DNA from: Clostridia bacterium
GTDB taxonomy: Bacteria > Bacillota_A > Clostridia > Christensenellales > Aristaeellaceae
Reading direction: 5' to 3'
NCBI GenBank assembly: GCA_017938645.1
Contig: JAGBBE010000068.1
Location: forward strand, 1-6,236
DNA: 6,236 nt
Positions 1 to 6,236 of this stretch are shown piece after piece (within the stretch, counting starts at the first letter, position 1; each line of letters begins with the position of its first letter). The notes beneath the pieces were generated by a model that worked only from the letters and a program-made list of their open reading frames with translations, did no database searches and had not been told where the DNA came from. A program made the translations under genes and the position numbers.

Positions 1-13
1 ATTCTGGATCGTC

Positions 14-27
14 TAATAATATAAATT
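14..27 (+). promoter_or_regulatory. AT-rich leader with a -10-like hexamer (tentative)
   Basis: This short run is almost entirely A and T, unlike the balanced composition of the rest of the window. It contains TATAAA at 20-25 and TAATAT at 17-22, either of which could be a sigma-A type -10 box for the operon. A matching -35 box 17 bases upstream would lie outside the window, so it cannot be tested. One frame (from position 3) is open from the window edge to a TGA at 33-35, so the stretch could instead be the tail of an upstream gene. Low confidence. Confidence 0.2.
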
Positions 28-39
28 ACATGTGAGAAT

Positions 40-52
40 GGAGTGAAGAAGG
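40..52 (+). promoter_or_regulatory. Ribosome binding site for the 828-aa membrane protein (decides TTG start)
   Basis: GGAG at 40-43 lies nine bases before the TTG at 53, and the purine run GAAGAAGG at 45-52 directly precedes it. No ATG can serve here: the ATG at 38 is in the same frame but meets TGA at 44-46. A second in-frame TTG at 62 is also well spaced from AGAAGG (47-52), so the protein could begin three residues later. Either start gives a complete signal peptide. Confidence 0.6.
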
Positions 53-2539
53 TTGCGAAGATTGGTATGTCTTATAACAAAGTGGCTTCTCCTCGTTGCG
101 TGTTTGCTGAATACATCAGCCATGGCAGAAAGTATGCATCGGCAAATCGGGCATCCCGACATTACAATGGAAGTTGAAGTAGGATATGAAGGAATCATGA
201 CCTACGGAAAGAGTATGCCCATCAGCGTGCGCATTGAGAACAAGGGCGCTGATCTGAATGGAACCATCGGTATCAATATCTATTATTCGAGGACAGCTTA
301 TAACCGGTATGACACTGATCTTCAGTTGGCACAGGGCGCCGTCAAGGATCTGCTGATTCCGGTTGCGGTATACAGCAAACAGGAGAAATTCACGGTCGAG
401 CTTTTGGAGGACGGCGAAGTGATCTGTGCGGTCAGCGCTGAGCCTGAGCTTGTGGTAAATCCCGATTCAATGCTGATCGGCGTTCTTTCACCTGAGCCGC
501 AGAATCTGGCATATATGAATATTAATATGGAAACAGACGAACTGCTCCGAAGCGAATATATGCAGGTAATCCCTCTGACGGAAACTACCTTTCCCGGCGA
601 GGACGAGCTGATCAATTCGTTTGGCATGATTGTTGTTGATGGTTTCGATGTGTCCCTTCTTTCCGAGGCGCAGCAGGAAACTCTTTTCAAGTGGCTCGAA
701 TCGGGGCATATCCTGGTTGTCGGCGGCGGCGCGCAGGCCGGAACAGTCTGGCCCTATTTCAATACATACACGGGGCTTGAAGCGGGGCAGGTAACGAACC
801 GGCCGGATTTTTCTTCTTCCATTCTTGACTACCTTGCTATAACTGCAGAAACAGTGAATCAGGATATTCTGATTTGCGAAGGCATTGGCGGCGAGGCTCT
901 GATCACAGATGAAGATCAGCCTGTTGTCTGGAGATCCAGTGCAGGTGATGGTGTAATCTATACCACGGCATTTGGGCTTGGAACAAAGCCTATCTCCACA
1001 TGGAAGGTCATGAACACCTTCTGGCAGAGACTGCTGCTGAAAGACAACCCGCGGCTGTACGAAAATAGTTTTTCTAATAGAAATAATGGCTACAATGGCA
1101 TGGCGTATGTGCCGCAGAACATACCCATGGAGAATACCTCCGGGATGGCGCTGCTGATCATTGCAGTATGCGCATTTCTGGCTGTCTCCTGGATTGCAGC
1201 CTATTTTATTGTCAGACGCATGGACAGACGGCAGTACCTGTGGGCAATTCTTCCCTTGACTACAGCTGTCTGTACTATACTGGTGCTCTTAATCGCAAAA
1301 AGCTGCGGTCTGAATCAGCCTATCGTATTGTCCGTAACCGGAATCCGGCAGGATGCTGATAATAATCTGAGCAGTACCAATGCGCTTACACTCGCGACGG
1401 CAGAGAGCGGCGAGCACCTTATTACTGCGCCGGACAGAACCCTTGTGCCTTATAACGACGGCTATTATGATTATATTGATGAAGAAAAAGACGCAGAGCC
1501 CACACAGCTGAACTACCGTTATGTTCAGGGAGCACATAATGGTATAGGTGTGAATTTTACTAGTCCCTGGAACCGTCAGATATTGATGATTGATGATGTC
1601 CCTGTTCCGGAAGGTGGGATTGAATCGTCACTTTGGCGAGAGGAGGATGGTCTGCACGGTTATGTGATCAATCATACCGGAGTAAACCTTTCCGAAGGCG
1701 TGATCTTAAGCCGTCTTGGCTACTGTTCAGTGCCCGCCCTCGGTGTTGAGGAAAGATATGATTTTACCCTGCTCAGTGCAGAATTTGCAGATCTGCAAAA
1801 GCCTGTTTATGAAGATGGCTGCATGTATGAATCGCGTGCGGGTGGTTATTCGGATGCCACCGAAATGGTGAACGAATATCTTTACAAGGTCAGCCACCTC
1901 AAAGAAGGTGAAACTGTTTCGTATGAAGATCCAGTCAAAAACCTGAAGTCGCGCCTGATGCAGGAAATCGTAAGTGAGGATTACCGGCAGCAAAACGGTT
2001 ATTTCAGGACCATGTTTCACTATGTTGCTCTCTGTGAAGAATTTCCGACGGATCCTGTATATATTGACGGAGAGGAAGTCGGGCGGAGAAGCAACTGGGC
2101 TGTGTTCAGTACTGTGCTTGAATACAGTGGTGTAGGCAGTACAGGAATTATATACCATGTTCCGGGCATGGATGAAGCTGTGCGCTGTTTGATCGACAAT
2201 GATGGGAATCCATATATGGATCATGCCATTTCGGTTACAGGAAGAGACTATCATCGTCTTAATGAGAATCCTGCGTTCGTCTTTGATCTGTCAGAGCTTG
2301 GAAGTATGGATGTATCGCGCCTGATACTTTACAGCGATGTCTATCTGCGCTATGTACACATGTATCTCTATGACGGAGAAAACTGGATTGAACAGAAGCT
2401 ATCCGAGGAAATAGAAGATCCCGGACGATTTATCAGCGCAGACGGCAAAGTGTATGTCCAATTCAGACCGGACGTATCGGCAGACGATTATTCCGAGGTC
2501 TGTACTCCCACCATGCTGCTGGAAGGGCGGGTGAAGTAA
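53..2539 (+). CDS. Exported membrane protein: Ig-like and GATase-like domains, two-helix hairpin, large external C-terminal region
   Basis: This 828-aa envelope protein has no function I can name. Residues 1-25 look like a signal peptide (Arg2-Arg3, hydrophobic core, AMA before Glu26). Residues 37-137 look like an Ig-like beta-sandwich. Residues 140-335 resemble a GATase/flavodoxin-like fold, with an alternating hydrophobic strand ending in VVGGGAQAG at 222-229. No nucleophile-elbow cysteine is visible there, so it is probably a binding domain, not an enzyme. Two membrane helices follow (about 365-387 and 396-415), separated by an Arg-rich loop with RR at 388-389 and RR at 392-393. By the positive-inside rule that loop is cytoplasmic, which puts both the N-terminal domains and residues 416-828 outside. 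The C-terminal part is beta-rich and includes GLHGYVINHTG at 533-543. The stop abuts the ABC ATPase start, suggesting a GldG-like auxiliary role, by inference. The start codon is TTG. Confidence 0.85.
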   Translation: MRRLVCLITKWLLLVACLLNTSAMAESMHRQIGHPDITMEVEVGYEGIMTYGKSMPISVRIENKGADLNGTIGINIYYSRTAYNRYDTDLQLAQGAVKDLLIPVAVYSKQEKFTVELLEDGEVICAVSAEPELVVNPDSMLIGVLSPEPQNLAYMNINMETDELLRSEYMQVIPLTETTFPGEDELINSFGMIVVDGFDVSLLSEAQQETLFKWLESGHILVVGGGAQAGTVWPYFNTYTGLEAGQVTNRPDFSSSILDYLAITAETVNQDILICEGIGGEALITDEDQPVVWRSSAGDGVIYTTAFGLGTKPISTWKVMNTFWQRLLLKDNPRLYENSFSNRNNGYNGMAYVPQNIPMENTSGMALLIIAVCAFLAVSWIAAYFIVRRMDRRQYLWAILPLTTAVCTILVLLIAKSCGLNQPIVLSVTGIRQDADNNLSSTNALTLATAESGEHLITAPDRTLVPYNDGYYDYIDEEKDAEPTQLNYRYVQGAHNGIGVNFTSPWNRQILMIDDVPVPEGGIESSLWREEDGLHGYVINHTGVNLSEGVILSRLGYCSVPALGVEERYDFTLLSAEFADLQKPVYEDGCMYESRAGGYSDATEMVNEYLYKVSHLKEGETVSYEDPVKNLKSRLMQEIVSEDYRQQNGYFRTMFHYVALCEEFPTDPVYIDGEEVGRRSNWAVFSTVLEYSGVGSTGIIYHVPGMDEAVRCLIDNDGNPYMDHAISVTGRDYHRLNENPAFVFDLSELGSMDVSRLILYSDVYLRYVHMYLYDGENWIEQKLSEEIEDPGRFISADGKVYVQFRPDVSADDYSEVCTPTMLLEGRVK

Positions 2540-3478
2540 ATGCTGAAAATTGAGGGCTTGACCCGCTATTACGGAAATTTTCTGGCGCTTGATCATTTGA
2601 ATCTGAGTATTGGCGACGGCGAGTTGCATGGCTTCGTGGGTCCCAATGGCGCCGGTAAAACAACAACCATGCGGATTCTTGCAACGCTTTTGCCAGCATC
2701 CTCGGGATATGCGGAGATTGACGGCGTTGTCATAGGAAAGGACAACCGAAAAGCCCGTACCCTCGTTGGCTATATGCCGGACTTCTTCGGAGTTTATGAC
2801 AACCTGAAATCATGGGAATATCTTGATTTCTATGCTCGCTGCTATGGTATCAGAAAGAAAGATCGTCAGCGCATGACGGAGCAGCTTCTCGAACTTGTGG
2901 GGCTTACGGACAAGCGAGAAGCCTACGTCAATTCTCTTTCCCGTGGCATGAAGCAGCGTCTTTGCCTGGCACACGCGCTTATACATGACCCAAAACTATT
3001 GATTCTGGACGAGCCTGCGTCGGGCATGGATCCCCGCGCCAGAGCGGAGATGAAAGGCATTCTGCGATCCTTGAAGGATATGGGAAAAACGGTACTGATA
3101 TCTTCTCATATTCTGCCGGAGCTTTCGGAGATGTGCGACAGCCTAACCATTCTTGATCATGGAAAACTAATCTTCTCCGGAACTGTCGAGGCACTGGCAT
3201 TGAAGATGAACGGCGATGCACCGCTGGACATTCGATTTACTTCGGGGTGCGGAGAGCGGCCTATCGACAGAGCAGTTACGCTTCTCAAGGAAAATCCGCT
3301 TGTATTGGGAATAACACAGGAAGAACCCAATATGCTGCGAGTGCGCCTGCATGGCGAAGAGGCTGCGTGTGCAGATGTACTCAGAATGCTCATGCGTGAA
3401 GAGCTTCCCATTGCGGATTTTCATCGTGCGCCCATGAATCTTGAAAAAGTGTTTATGGAGGTGACGCAGAATGCTTAA
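2540..3478 (+). CDS. ABC transporter ATP-binding protein (ABC-2 exporter, CcmA/NatA-like)
   Basis: This is the cytoplasmic ATPase that powers the ABC-2 permease encoded next. It has 312 aa, usual for the family. Visible motifs are the A-loop Tyr11; Walker A GPNGAGKT at 34-41; the signature LSRGM at 133-137, a common variant of LSGGQ in this family; Walker B ending in Asp157-Glu158 (LILDEP); the D-loop around SGMD at 161-164; and the switch His190 in ISSHI. The Q-loop position carries Asp81 (GYMPDFF, 77-83) in place of the usual Gln. Residues from about 220 to 312 form the extra C-terminal domain typical of drug- and lipid-type ABC-2 ATPases. The ATG follows directly on the TAA of the preceding gene, and the last 8 nt overlap the permease gene, so the three products are probably made together. 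The substrate cannot be read from the ATPase. Confidence 0.95.
   Translation: MLKIEGLTRYYGNFLALDHLNLSIGDGELHGFVGPNGAGKTTTMRILATLLPASSGYAEIDGVVIGKDNRKARTLVGYMPDFFGVYDNLKSWEYLDFYARCYGIRKKDRQRMTEQLLELVGLTDKREAYVNSLSRGMKQRLCLAHALIHDPKLLILDEPASGMDPRARAEMKGILRSLKDMGKTVLISSHILPELSEMCDSLTILDHGKLIFSGTVEALALKMNGDAPLDIRFTSGCGERPIDRAVTLLKENPLVLGITQEEPNMLRVRLHGEEAACADVLRMLMREELPIADFHRAPMNLEKVFMEVTQNA
3457..3461 (+). promoter_or_regulatory. Ribosome binding site for the ABC permease, inside the ATPase gene
   Basis: GGAGG lies nine bases before the ATG at 3471 and within the last codons of the ATPase gene. It fixes the permease start at an 8-nt overlap with the upstream gene and implies translational coupling. 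Confidence 0.75.
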
Positions 3479-4388
3479 TCCAATCCTTGCTTCATCTGCG
3501 CTCAGGCGCATGCGTTCCGTGCGTACGATTGTGATCATAGGCGTATATGTGGCTGTTTTGATGGCTCTCCTGTGTCTTGGAATGAGTACGTTTATCTTTG
3601 GCAGCTCGTTCTATATCAATAGCATGTCAGCTGGTATTACGACTTACTGCCTTCTTATGGCTGCTCAGTTTGCTCTGATCGTACTTGTCGCTCCTGCCAT
3701 GACGGCCGGTTCGATTGCCGGCGAGCGTGAGAGACAGACTTTGGAGCTCTTGCTTGTGACCAATACCGGTTCACTCAGTATCGTGTTCGGAAAGCTTATG
3801 GAAAGCTTTGCATTTCTGGCATTGCTAATCTTTTCGGGTTTGCCAGTGATGTGCCTGACAATGCTGCTGGGCGGTATATCAATTCTGCAGATTCTGACGG
3901 GTATGCTGTTTTTGCTGGTCTGCGCATTTGCCGCGGCATGTGTTGGCATCCTGTGTTCTTCGTTCATGAAAAATACGGTTGCCGCCACGATCATCAGCTA
4001 TGTTCTAATTCTGCTGATCGGTATAGGGACGATCGTTCCATTGCTGACTTCGATTGATAAAAAGAGCATTACTGACGTCCTTTATGATAACGCAGCTTAT
4101 GCGGCAATGTCCCAGATGGATGGGTTTAGAATGATGCCCAAACTGTTGCTTGTCAATCCGGGCGTAGGCTTGATTTCGCTTATCGAAGATCAAACCGCCT
4201 TTATACAACAGAATTTTGCAGGCGGACATGGACGTTTGTACGCTACTTTCCTCATGATGAAAAAGATTGGCTATAATATCGTTCCATTCATAAATATGGC
4301 TTTTATGGTGATTACAGCTCTGGTACTGCTTTTGCTTGCTGCCAGATTGGTTCGACCGCGGCATGTTCGTATCAGGAGAAAGGTATGA
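3471..4388 (+). CDS. ABC-2 type transporter permease
   Basis: This 305-aa integral membrane protein is the transport channel partner of the preceding ATPase. Hydrophobic segments lie at about 19-44, 57-78, 108-133, 138-163, 168-193 and 272-292, the six-helix pattern of ABC-2 permeases. The family hallmark is at 75-96: PAMTAGSIAGERERQT followed by LELLLV, the amphipathic stretch after the second helix that contacts the ATPase. The loop at about 194-271, between helices five and six, is larger than usual for a minimal permease and is probably external. The C-terminal tail is basic (RPRHVRIRRK), fitting a cytoplasmic end. Only one permease gene is present, so the exporter core is likely a homodimer, unless another permease lies outside the window. 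Its stop overlaps the next start in an ATGA. Confidence 0.93.
   Translation: MLNPILASSALRRMRSVRTIVIIGVYVAVLMALLCLGMSTFIFGSSFYINSMSAGITTYCLLMAAQFALIVLVAPAMTAGSIAGERERQTLELLLVTNTGSLSIVFGKLMESFAFLALLIFSGLPVMCLTMLLGGISILQILTGMLFLLVCAFAAACVGILCSSFMKNTVAATIISYVLILLIGIGTIVPLLTSIDKKSITDVLYDNAAYAAMSQMDGFRMMPKLLLVNPGVGLISLIEDQTAFIQQNFAGGHGRLYATFLMMKKIGYNIVPFINMAFMVITALVLLLLAARLVRPRHVRIRRKV
4374..4383 (+). promoter_or_regulatory. Ribosome binding site for the 482-aa membrane protein
   Basis: AGGAG at 4374-4378 followed by AAAGG lies just before the ATG at 4385, within the permease gene. Together with the ATGA stop/start overlap at 4385-4388, it supports this start and coupled translation. Confidence 0.7.
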
Positions 4389-5833
4389 AAGATATAAGAA
4401 AGGCGTTGGGACCTGTTCGAAGGAAGCTTCGCTGTGTTCACCTGTGGAAGGGCGTCGGATATGGCGTCCTTTCCGCAGGTGCTCTTTTCCTAGGAATCAC
4501 GATATGTTCCTTCATTATACCAATTCGCGACCAAGCTGGTTTGACTGGAATTGCATGTTCGTCTGCGGTGTTCATATCTGCTCTGGTTTCATTGCTTATT
4601 CCGGTGAATGATATGTCCTGTGCGCGGGCGGCGGATGTACACGGCCTGAAAGAACGCGCTCAAACTGCGTTGATGATCACAGAGAACTCTCCCATGGCTG
4701 AGCTGCTACATAGTGATGCAATCGATGCACTGGCTCAATTTGACTGCCGTTGCATTCGGTTCCCATCCATAAAGCGGCACTGTCTGATTGCTGGTGCTGC
4801 GATCATATTGGCAACTATCTTGTGTTTGGTGCCCAATCCGCAGGAAGAAGTTCTCAGGAGTGCAATGGCCTTTGAAAAGACAATGGAAGAAGCGAGTACG
4901 CAGGCGCAAACGGAATCTGAGAAACCGATGAGTGACCTGTCTGAAAAAGACAGACAGGAACTGCGAAAGCTTCTTGCAGAGTTGAGCCGAGAAATCAGCG
5001 AGTCAGAAGATCCGATGGATGCAATGCTCGCTCTCGGCGAAGCGGAGCAGCGGCTTGAAGCACTGCGGGAACGCATGGCGGGCGATGCAGTCAATCAGTT
5101 GAACGATGTGCTGAATGACAATGGCCTGGGAGCCCTTGCTGAGGCGATGGATAGTGGGGAGGAGCAGATGATGGAAGAAGCCCTGGAATCTGCAGAGGCA
5201 GATTCGCTGTATGCGGCGTCTCAGCAAGTGAGCGGTGATATGCAAAACATGCTCGGCGCAGCTGCGCGAGCGATGCAGAGCGGAGATATTTCTGGTGCGG
5301 CAGGAAGCCTCTCTCAGCTTCAGTCTGCTGTTCAAGCAGGTAATTTCTCCCAGTTGAGCAGCGCTTCCCGATTGCTATCCTCGCTCAGATCCTCGATCGG
5401 TTCAGGCGGTCAGGGTGGAAACAGTGGCGGAAATGGTCAGGGGAACAGTATCGGAAATCAGCCGGGAGAAGGCGTGGGCAATGGTGCGGGAGCGGGAAGC
5501 ACGAATCAGGAGCAGGAGGGTTCCGGACAGGAGCAGGCCGGCCGACGTGGAAACGCTGATCCTCGGTATAAGGAAGGCGAGTACGAGAGCATCTACGATC
5601 CTACAAGGCTGGATGCTTCGCAAACGGAAATCTCAGCCCAAAGCCCGCAGGGTGAAGGGGATTCTATGCAGGCACAGCTTGGCCCGGGCGCTGGACAGAT
5701 CGGGGAGAGCGTGCCCTACAATCAGGTAATCTATGATTATGCCAGCGCGGCTGTGCAGGCCGCAGATAATCAGAATCTGACTGCGCAGGAGCGCAGCTGG
5801 GTGAACGCTTACTTTGCATCATTGACAGAATGA
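4385..5833 (+). CDS. MoxR-locus membrane protein with helical, Gly-rich linker and C-terminal helical module (DUF4175-like layout)
   Basis: Function unknown, 482 aa. Two hydrophobic helices lie at about 22-47 and 53-74, and a third at about 131-151. The segment between the second and third contains ADVHGLKERAQTAL (83-96), which resembles the D-x-x-x-GLKDR-type motif of DUF4175-like proteins encoded near MoxR ATPases; I assign this by eye. Residues 155-335 are strongly helical, rich in Glu, Ala, Gln and Ser, and probably coiled-coil. Residues 339-372 are a Gly/Asn/Ser linker, followed by a Gln/Glu-rich stretch to about 390. The C-terminus (443-482, beginning VPYNQVIYDYA and ending WVNAYFASL) is again helical and resembles C-terminal modules I recall from other MoxR-locus membrane proteins. 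It overlaps the permease gene by 4 nt and ends 16 nt before the MoxR ATPase. It may be a scaffold or client for that ATPase, by inference only. Confidence 0.85.
   Translation: MKDIRKALGPVRRKLRCVHLWKGVGYGVLSAGALFLGITICSFIIPIRDQAGLTGIACSSAVFISALVSLLIPVNDMSCARAADVHGLKERAQTALMITENSPMAELLHSDAIDALAQFDCRCIRFPSIKRHCLIAGAAIILATILCLVPNPQEEVLRSAMAFEKTMEEASTQAQTESEKPMSDLSEKDRQELRKLLAELSREISESEDPMDAMLALGEAEQRLEALRERMAGDAVNQLNDVLNDNGLGALAEAMDSGEEQMMEEALESAEADSLYAASQQVSGDMQNMLGAAARAMQSGDISGAAGSLSQLQSAVQAGNFSQLSSASRLLSSLRSSIGSGGQGGNSGGNGQGNSIGNQPGEGVGNGAGAGSTNQEQEGSGQEQAGRRGNADPRYKEGEYESIYDPTRLDASQTEISAQSPQGEGDSMQAQLGPGAGQIGESVPYNQVIYDYASAAVQAADNQNLTAQERSWVNAYFASLTE
4936..4958 (+). repeat. Perfect 8-bp inverted repeat inside a coding region
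   Basis: CCTGTCTG at 4936-4943 is the exact reverse complement of CAGACAGG at 4951-4958, with a 7-nt A-rich loop. In RNA it would form a stable stem-loop. No T-run follows, so it is not an intrinsic terminator. It lies within the codons for the helical region of the 482-aa protein (DLSEKDRQE) and may be a chance product of that coding sequence. Confidence 0.5.
5399..5537 (+). repeat. Imperfect coding repeats encoding a Gly/Asn/Gln-rich linker
   Basis: The 18-base segments at 5417-5434 and 5441-5458 match at 15 positions and sit 24 bases (8 codons) apart. CAGGAGCAGG occurs at both 5507-5516 and 5528-5537, 21 bases (7 codons) apart. GGTCAGGG occurs at 5408-5415 and 5435-5442. All three spacings are multiples of three, so the repeats keep frame and extend the low-complexity linker of the 482-aa protein. 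This pattern fits linker growth by short tandem duplication. Confidence 0.6.
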
Positions 5834-5839
5834 CGGTAT

Positions 5840-5843
5840 GAGG
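5840..5843 (+). promoter_or_regulatory. Ribosome binding site choosing the MoxR start at 5850
   Basis: GAGG lies six bases before the ATG at 5850. The other in-frame ATG, at 5838, has only a weak candidate upstream and would place GAGG inside the gene. The ATG at 5845 is in another frame and meets TGA at once. The start at 5850 is therefore preferred. Confidence 0.55.
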
Positions 5844-5849
5844 TATGCT

Positions 5850-6236
5850 ATGAGTGATAAAAAGAGTATTGAAAACTTTGTGGTACGCTACGGACAGATC
5901 AGGGATGAGATTGCGAAGGAAATGATCGGACAGCAGGATGTTGTGGAGCATTTGCTATTGGCTGTGATTGCAGGCGGCAATGTGCTTCTGGAGGGTGTTC
6001 CCGGTCTTGGCAAGACGCATTTGGTGCGGACACTATCCAAGGTGCTCTCAGTGCCTTTTTCACGGATACAGTTTACACCGGATCTGATGCCTGCTGACAT
6101 CACGGGAACGAATATACTGGTCAAGACGGAGGAAGGAAATAAGTTTCAGTTCCAGCCCGGTCCCTTGTTTTCCTCCATCGTATTGGCGGACGAGATCAAT
6201 CGAGCAACGCCCAAAACGCAGTCGGCGCTGCTGGAG
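5850..6236 (+). CDS. MoxR-family AAA+ ATPase (3' end beyond window)
   Basis: The first 129 codons of a cytoplasmic MoxR-type AAA+ ATPase are present; the frame stays open to the last base. MoxR proteins act as chaperone-like ATPases, often with vWA or DUF58 partners, in assembling or maturing envelope or metalloenzyme complexes. Seen here are the N-terminal helix with IGQQDVVEHLLLAV (26-39), Walker A GVPGLGKT (49-56), the family-typical IQFTPDLMPADITG (73-86), FQPGPLF (101-107), Walker B IVLADEIN (110-117, Asp114-Glu115), and RATPKTQSALLE (118-129). The full protein should be about 310-330 aa, so sensor 2 and the lid domain are missing here. An alternative start at 5838 would add four residues (MRYA). 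The gap of 16 nt after the previous gene places it in the same operon. A DUF58 gene is the expected next neighbour, which cannot be checked here. Confidence 0.95.
   Translation, partial: MSDKKSIENFVVRYGQIRDEIAKEMIGQQDVVEHLLLAVIAGGNVLLEGVPGLGKTHLVRTLSKVLSVPFSRIQFTPDLMPADITGTNILVKTEEGNKFQFQPGPLFSSIVLADEINRATPKTQSALLE

Noticed and set aside
107..124. ATG at 122 as the true start of the first protein
   Set aside because: It would remove the signal peptide hydrophobic core and leaves no purine-rich binding site at a proper distance; TTG at 53 has one.
1727..2254. 175-codon open frame on the minus strand
   Set aside because: It lies wholly inside the 828-aa gene, its composition (many Ile, His, Arg, Phe) looks like a reverse-complement shadow, and it has no recognisable motif.
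4735..5094. Minus-strand frame of 119 codons rich in Ser and Arg
   Set aside because: It is antisense to the Glu/Ala-rich coiled-coil region, whose codons give Ser/Arg-rich shadows; no supporting start context.
5415..5729. 104-codon plus-strand frame within the 482-aa gene
   Set aside because: It is Arg-rich with no domain pattern and arises from the Gly-rich, GC-rich coding stretch read in another frame.
5834..5849. Terminator or promoter between the 482-aa gene and MoxR
   Set aside because: Only 16 bases, with no inverted repeat and no room for promoter boxes; it serves as the ribosome binding region.
4053..5875. The same TGATAAAAAGAG string in the permease gene (about 4055) and at the MoxR start (about 5855), both encoding DKKSI
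   Set aside because: Twelve shared bases encoding a common lysine-rich motif, with unrelated flanks; most simply coincidence and not an attachment site or recombination repeat.

Overview
The window holds one tightly packed, single-direction (+ strand) gene block with almost no non-coding DNA. Base composition looks balanced (roughly half G+C by eye). Strong purine-rich ribosome binding sites, a TTG start, a Gram-positive-like signal peptide, and the protein families present suggest a member of the Bacillota, most likely an uncultured Clostridia-type anaerobe. That taxonomic call is inference, made without any database search.

Layout: positions 1-52 are a short AT-rich leader, possibly including the end of an upstream gene. 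Five genes follow. (1) 53-2539 is an exported or membrane protein of 828 aa with a beta-rich N-terminal domain, a GATase/flavodoxin-like domain, a two-helix membrane hairpin and a large external C-terminal part. (2) 2540-3478 is an ABC transporter ATPase. (3) 3471-4388 is a six-helix ABC-2 type permease. (4) 4385-5833 is a 482-aa membrane protein with three N-terminal helices, a long helical or coiled-coil region, a Gly/Asn/Gln-rich linker and a short conserved-looking C-terminal helical module. (5) 5850 to the window end is the first 129 codons of a MoxR-family AAA+ ATPase.

The junctions are 0 nt (genes 1/2), an 8-nt overlap (2/3), a 4-nt ATGA overlap (3/4) and a 16-nt gap (4/5). This indicates one transcript with translational coupling. 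I see no terminator, RNA gene, mobile element or CRISPR array, and both ends of the locus lie outside the window.

Inferred working model: genes 2 and 3 form an ABC-2 exporter core. Gene 1 may be its externally facing auxiliary subunit, with an architecture reminiscent of GldG-type ABC auxiliary proteins. Gene 4 and the MoxR ATPase belong to the MoxR-type chaperone module, which in other genomes is followed by DUF58 (vWA-like) and transglutaminase-like membrane proteins. The locus therefore looks like a MoxR-linked cell-envelope assembly or export system whose substrate is unknown. The individual families are known, but the combined function is, as far as I can tell, not established.
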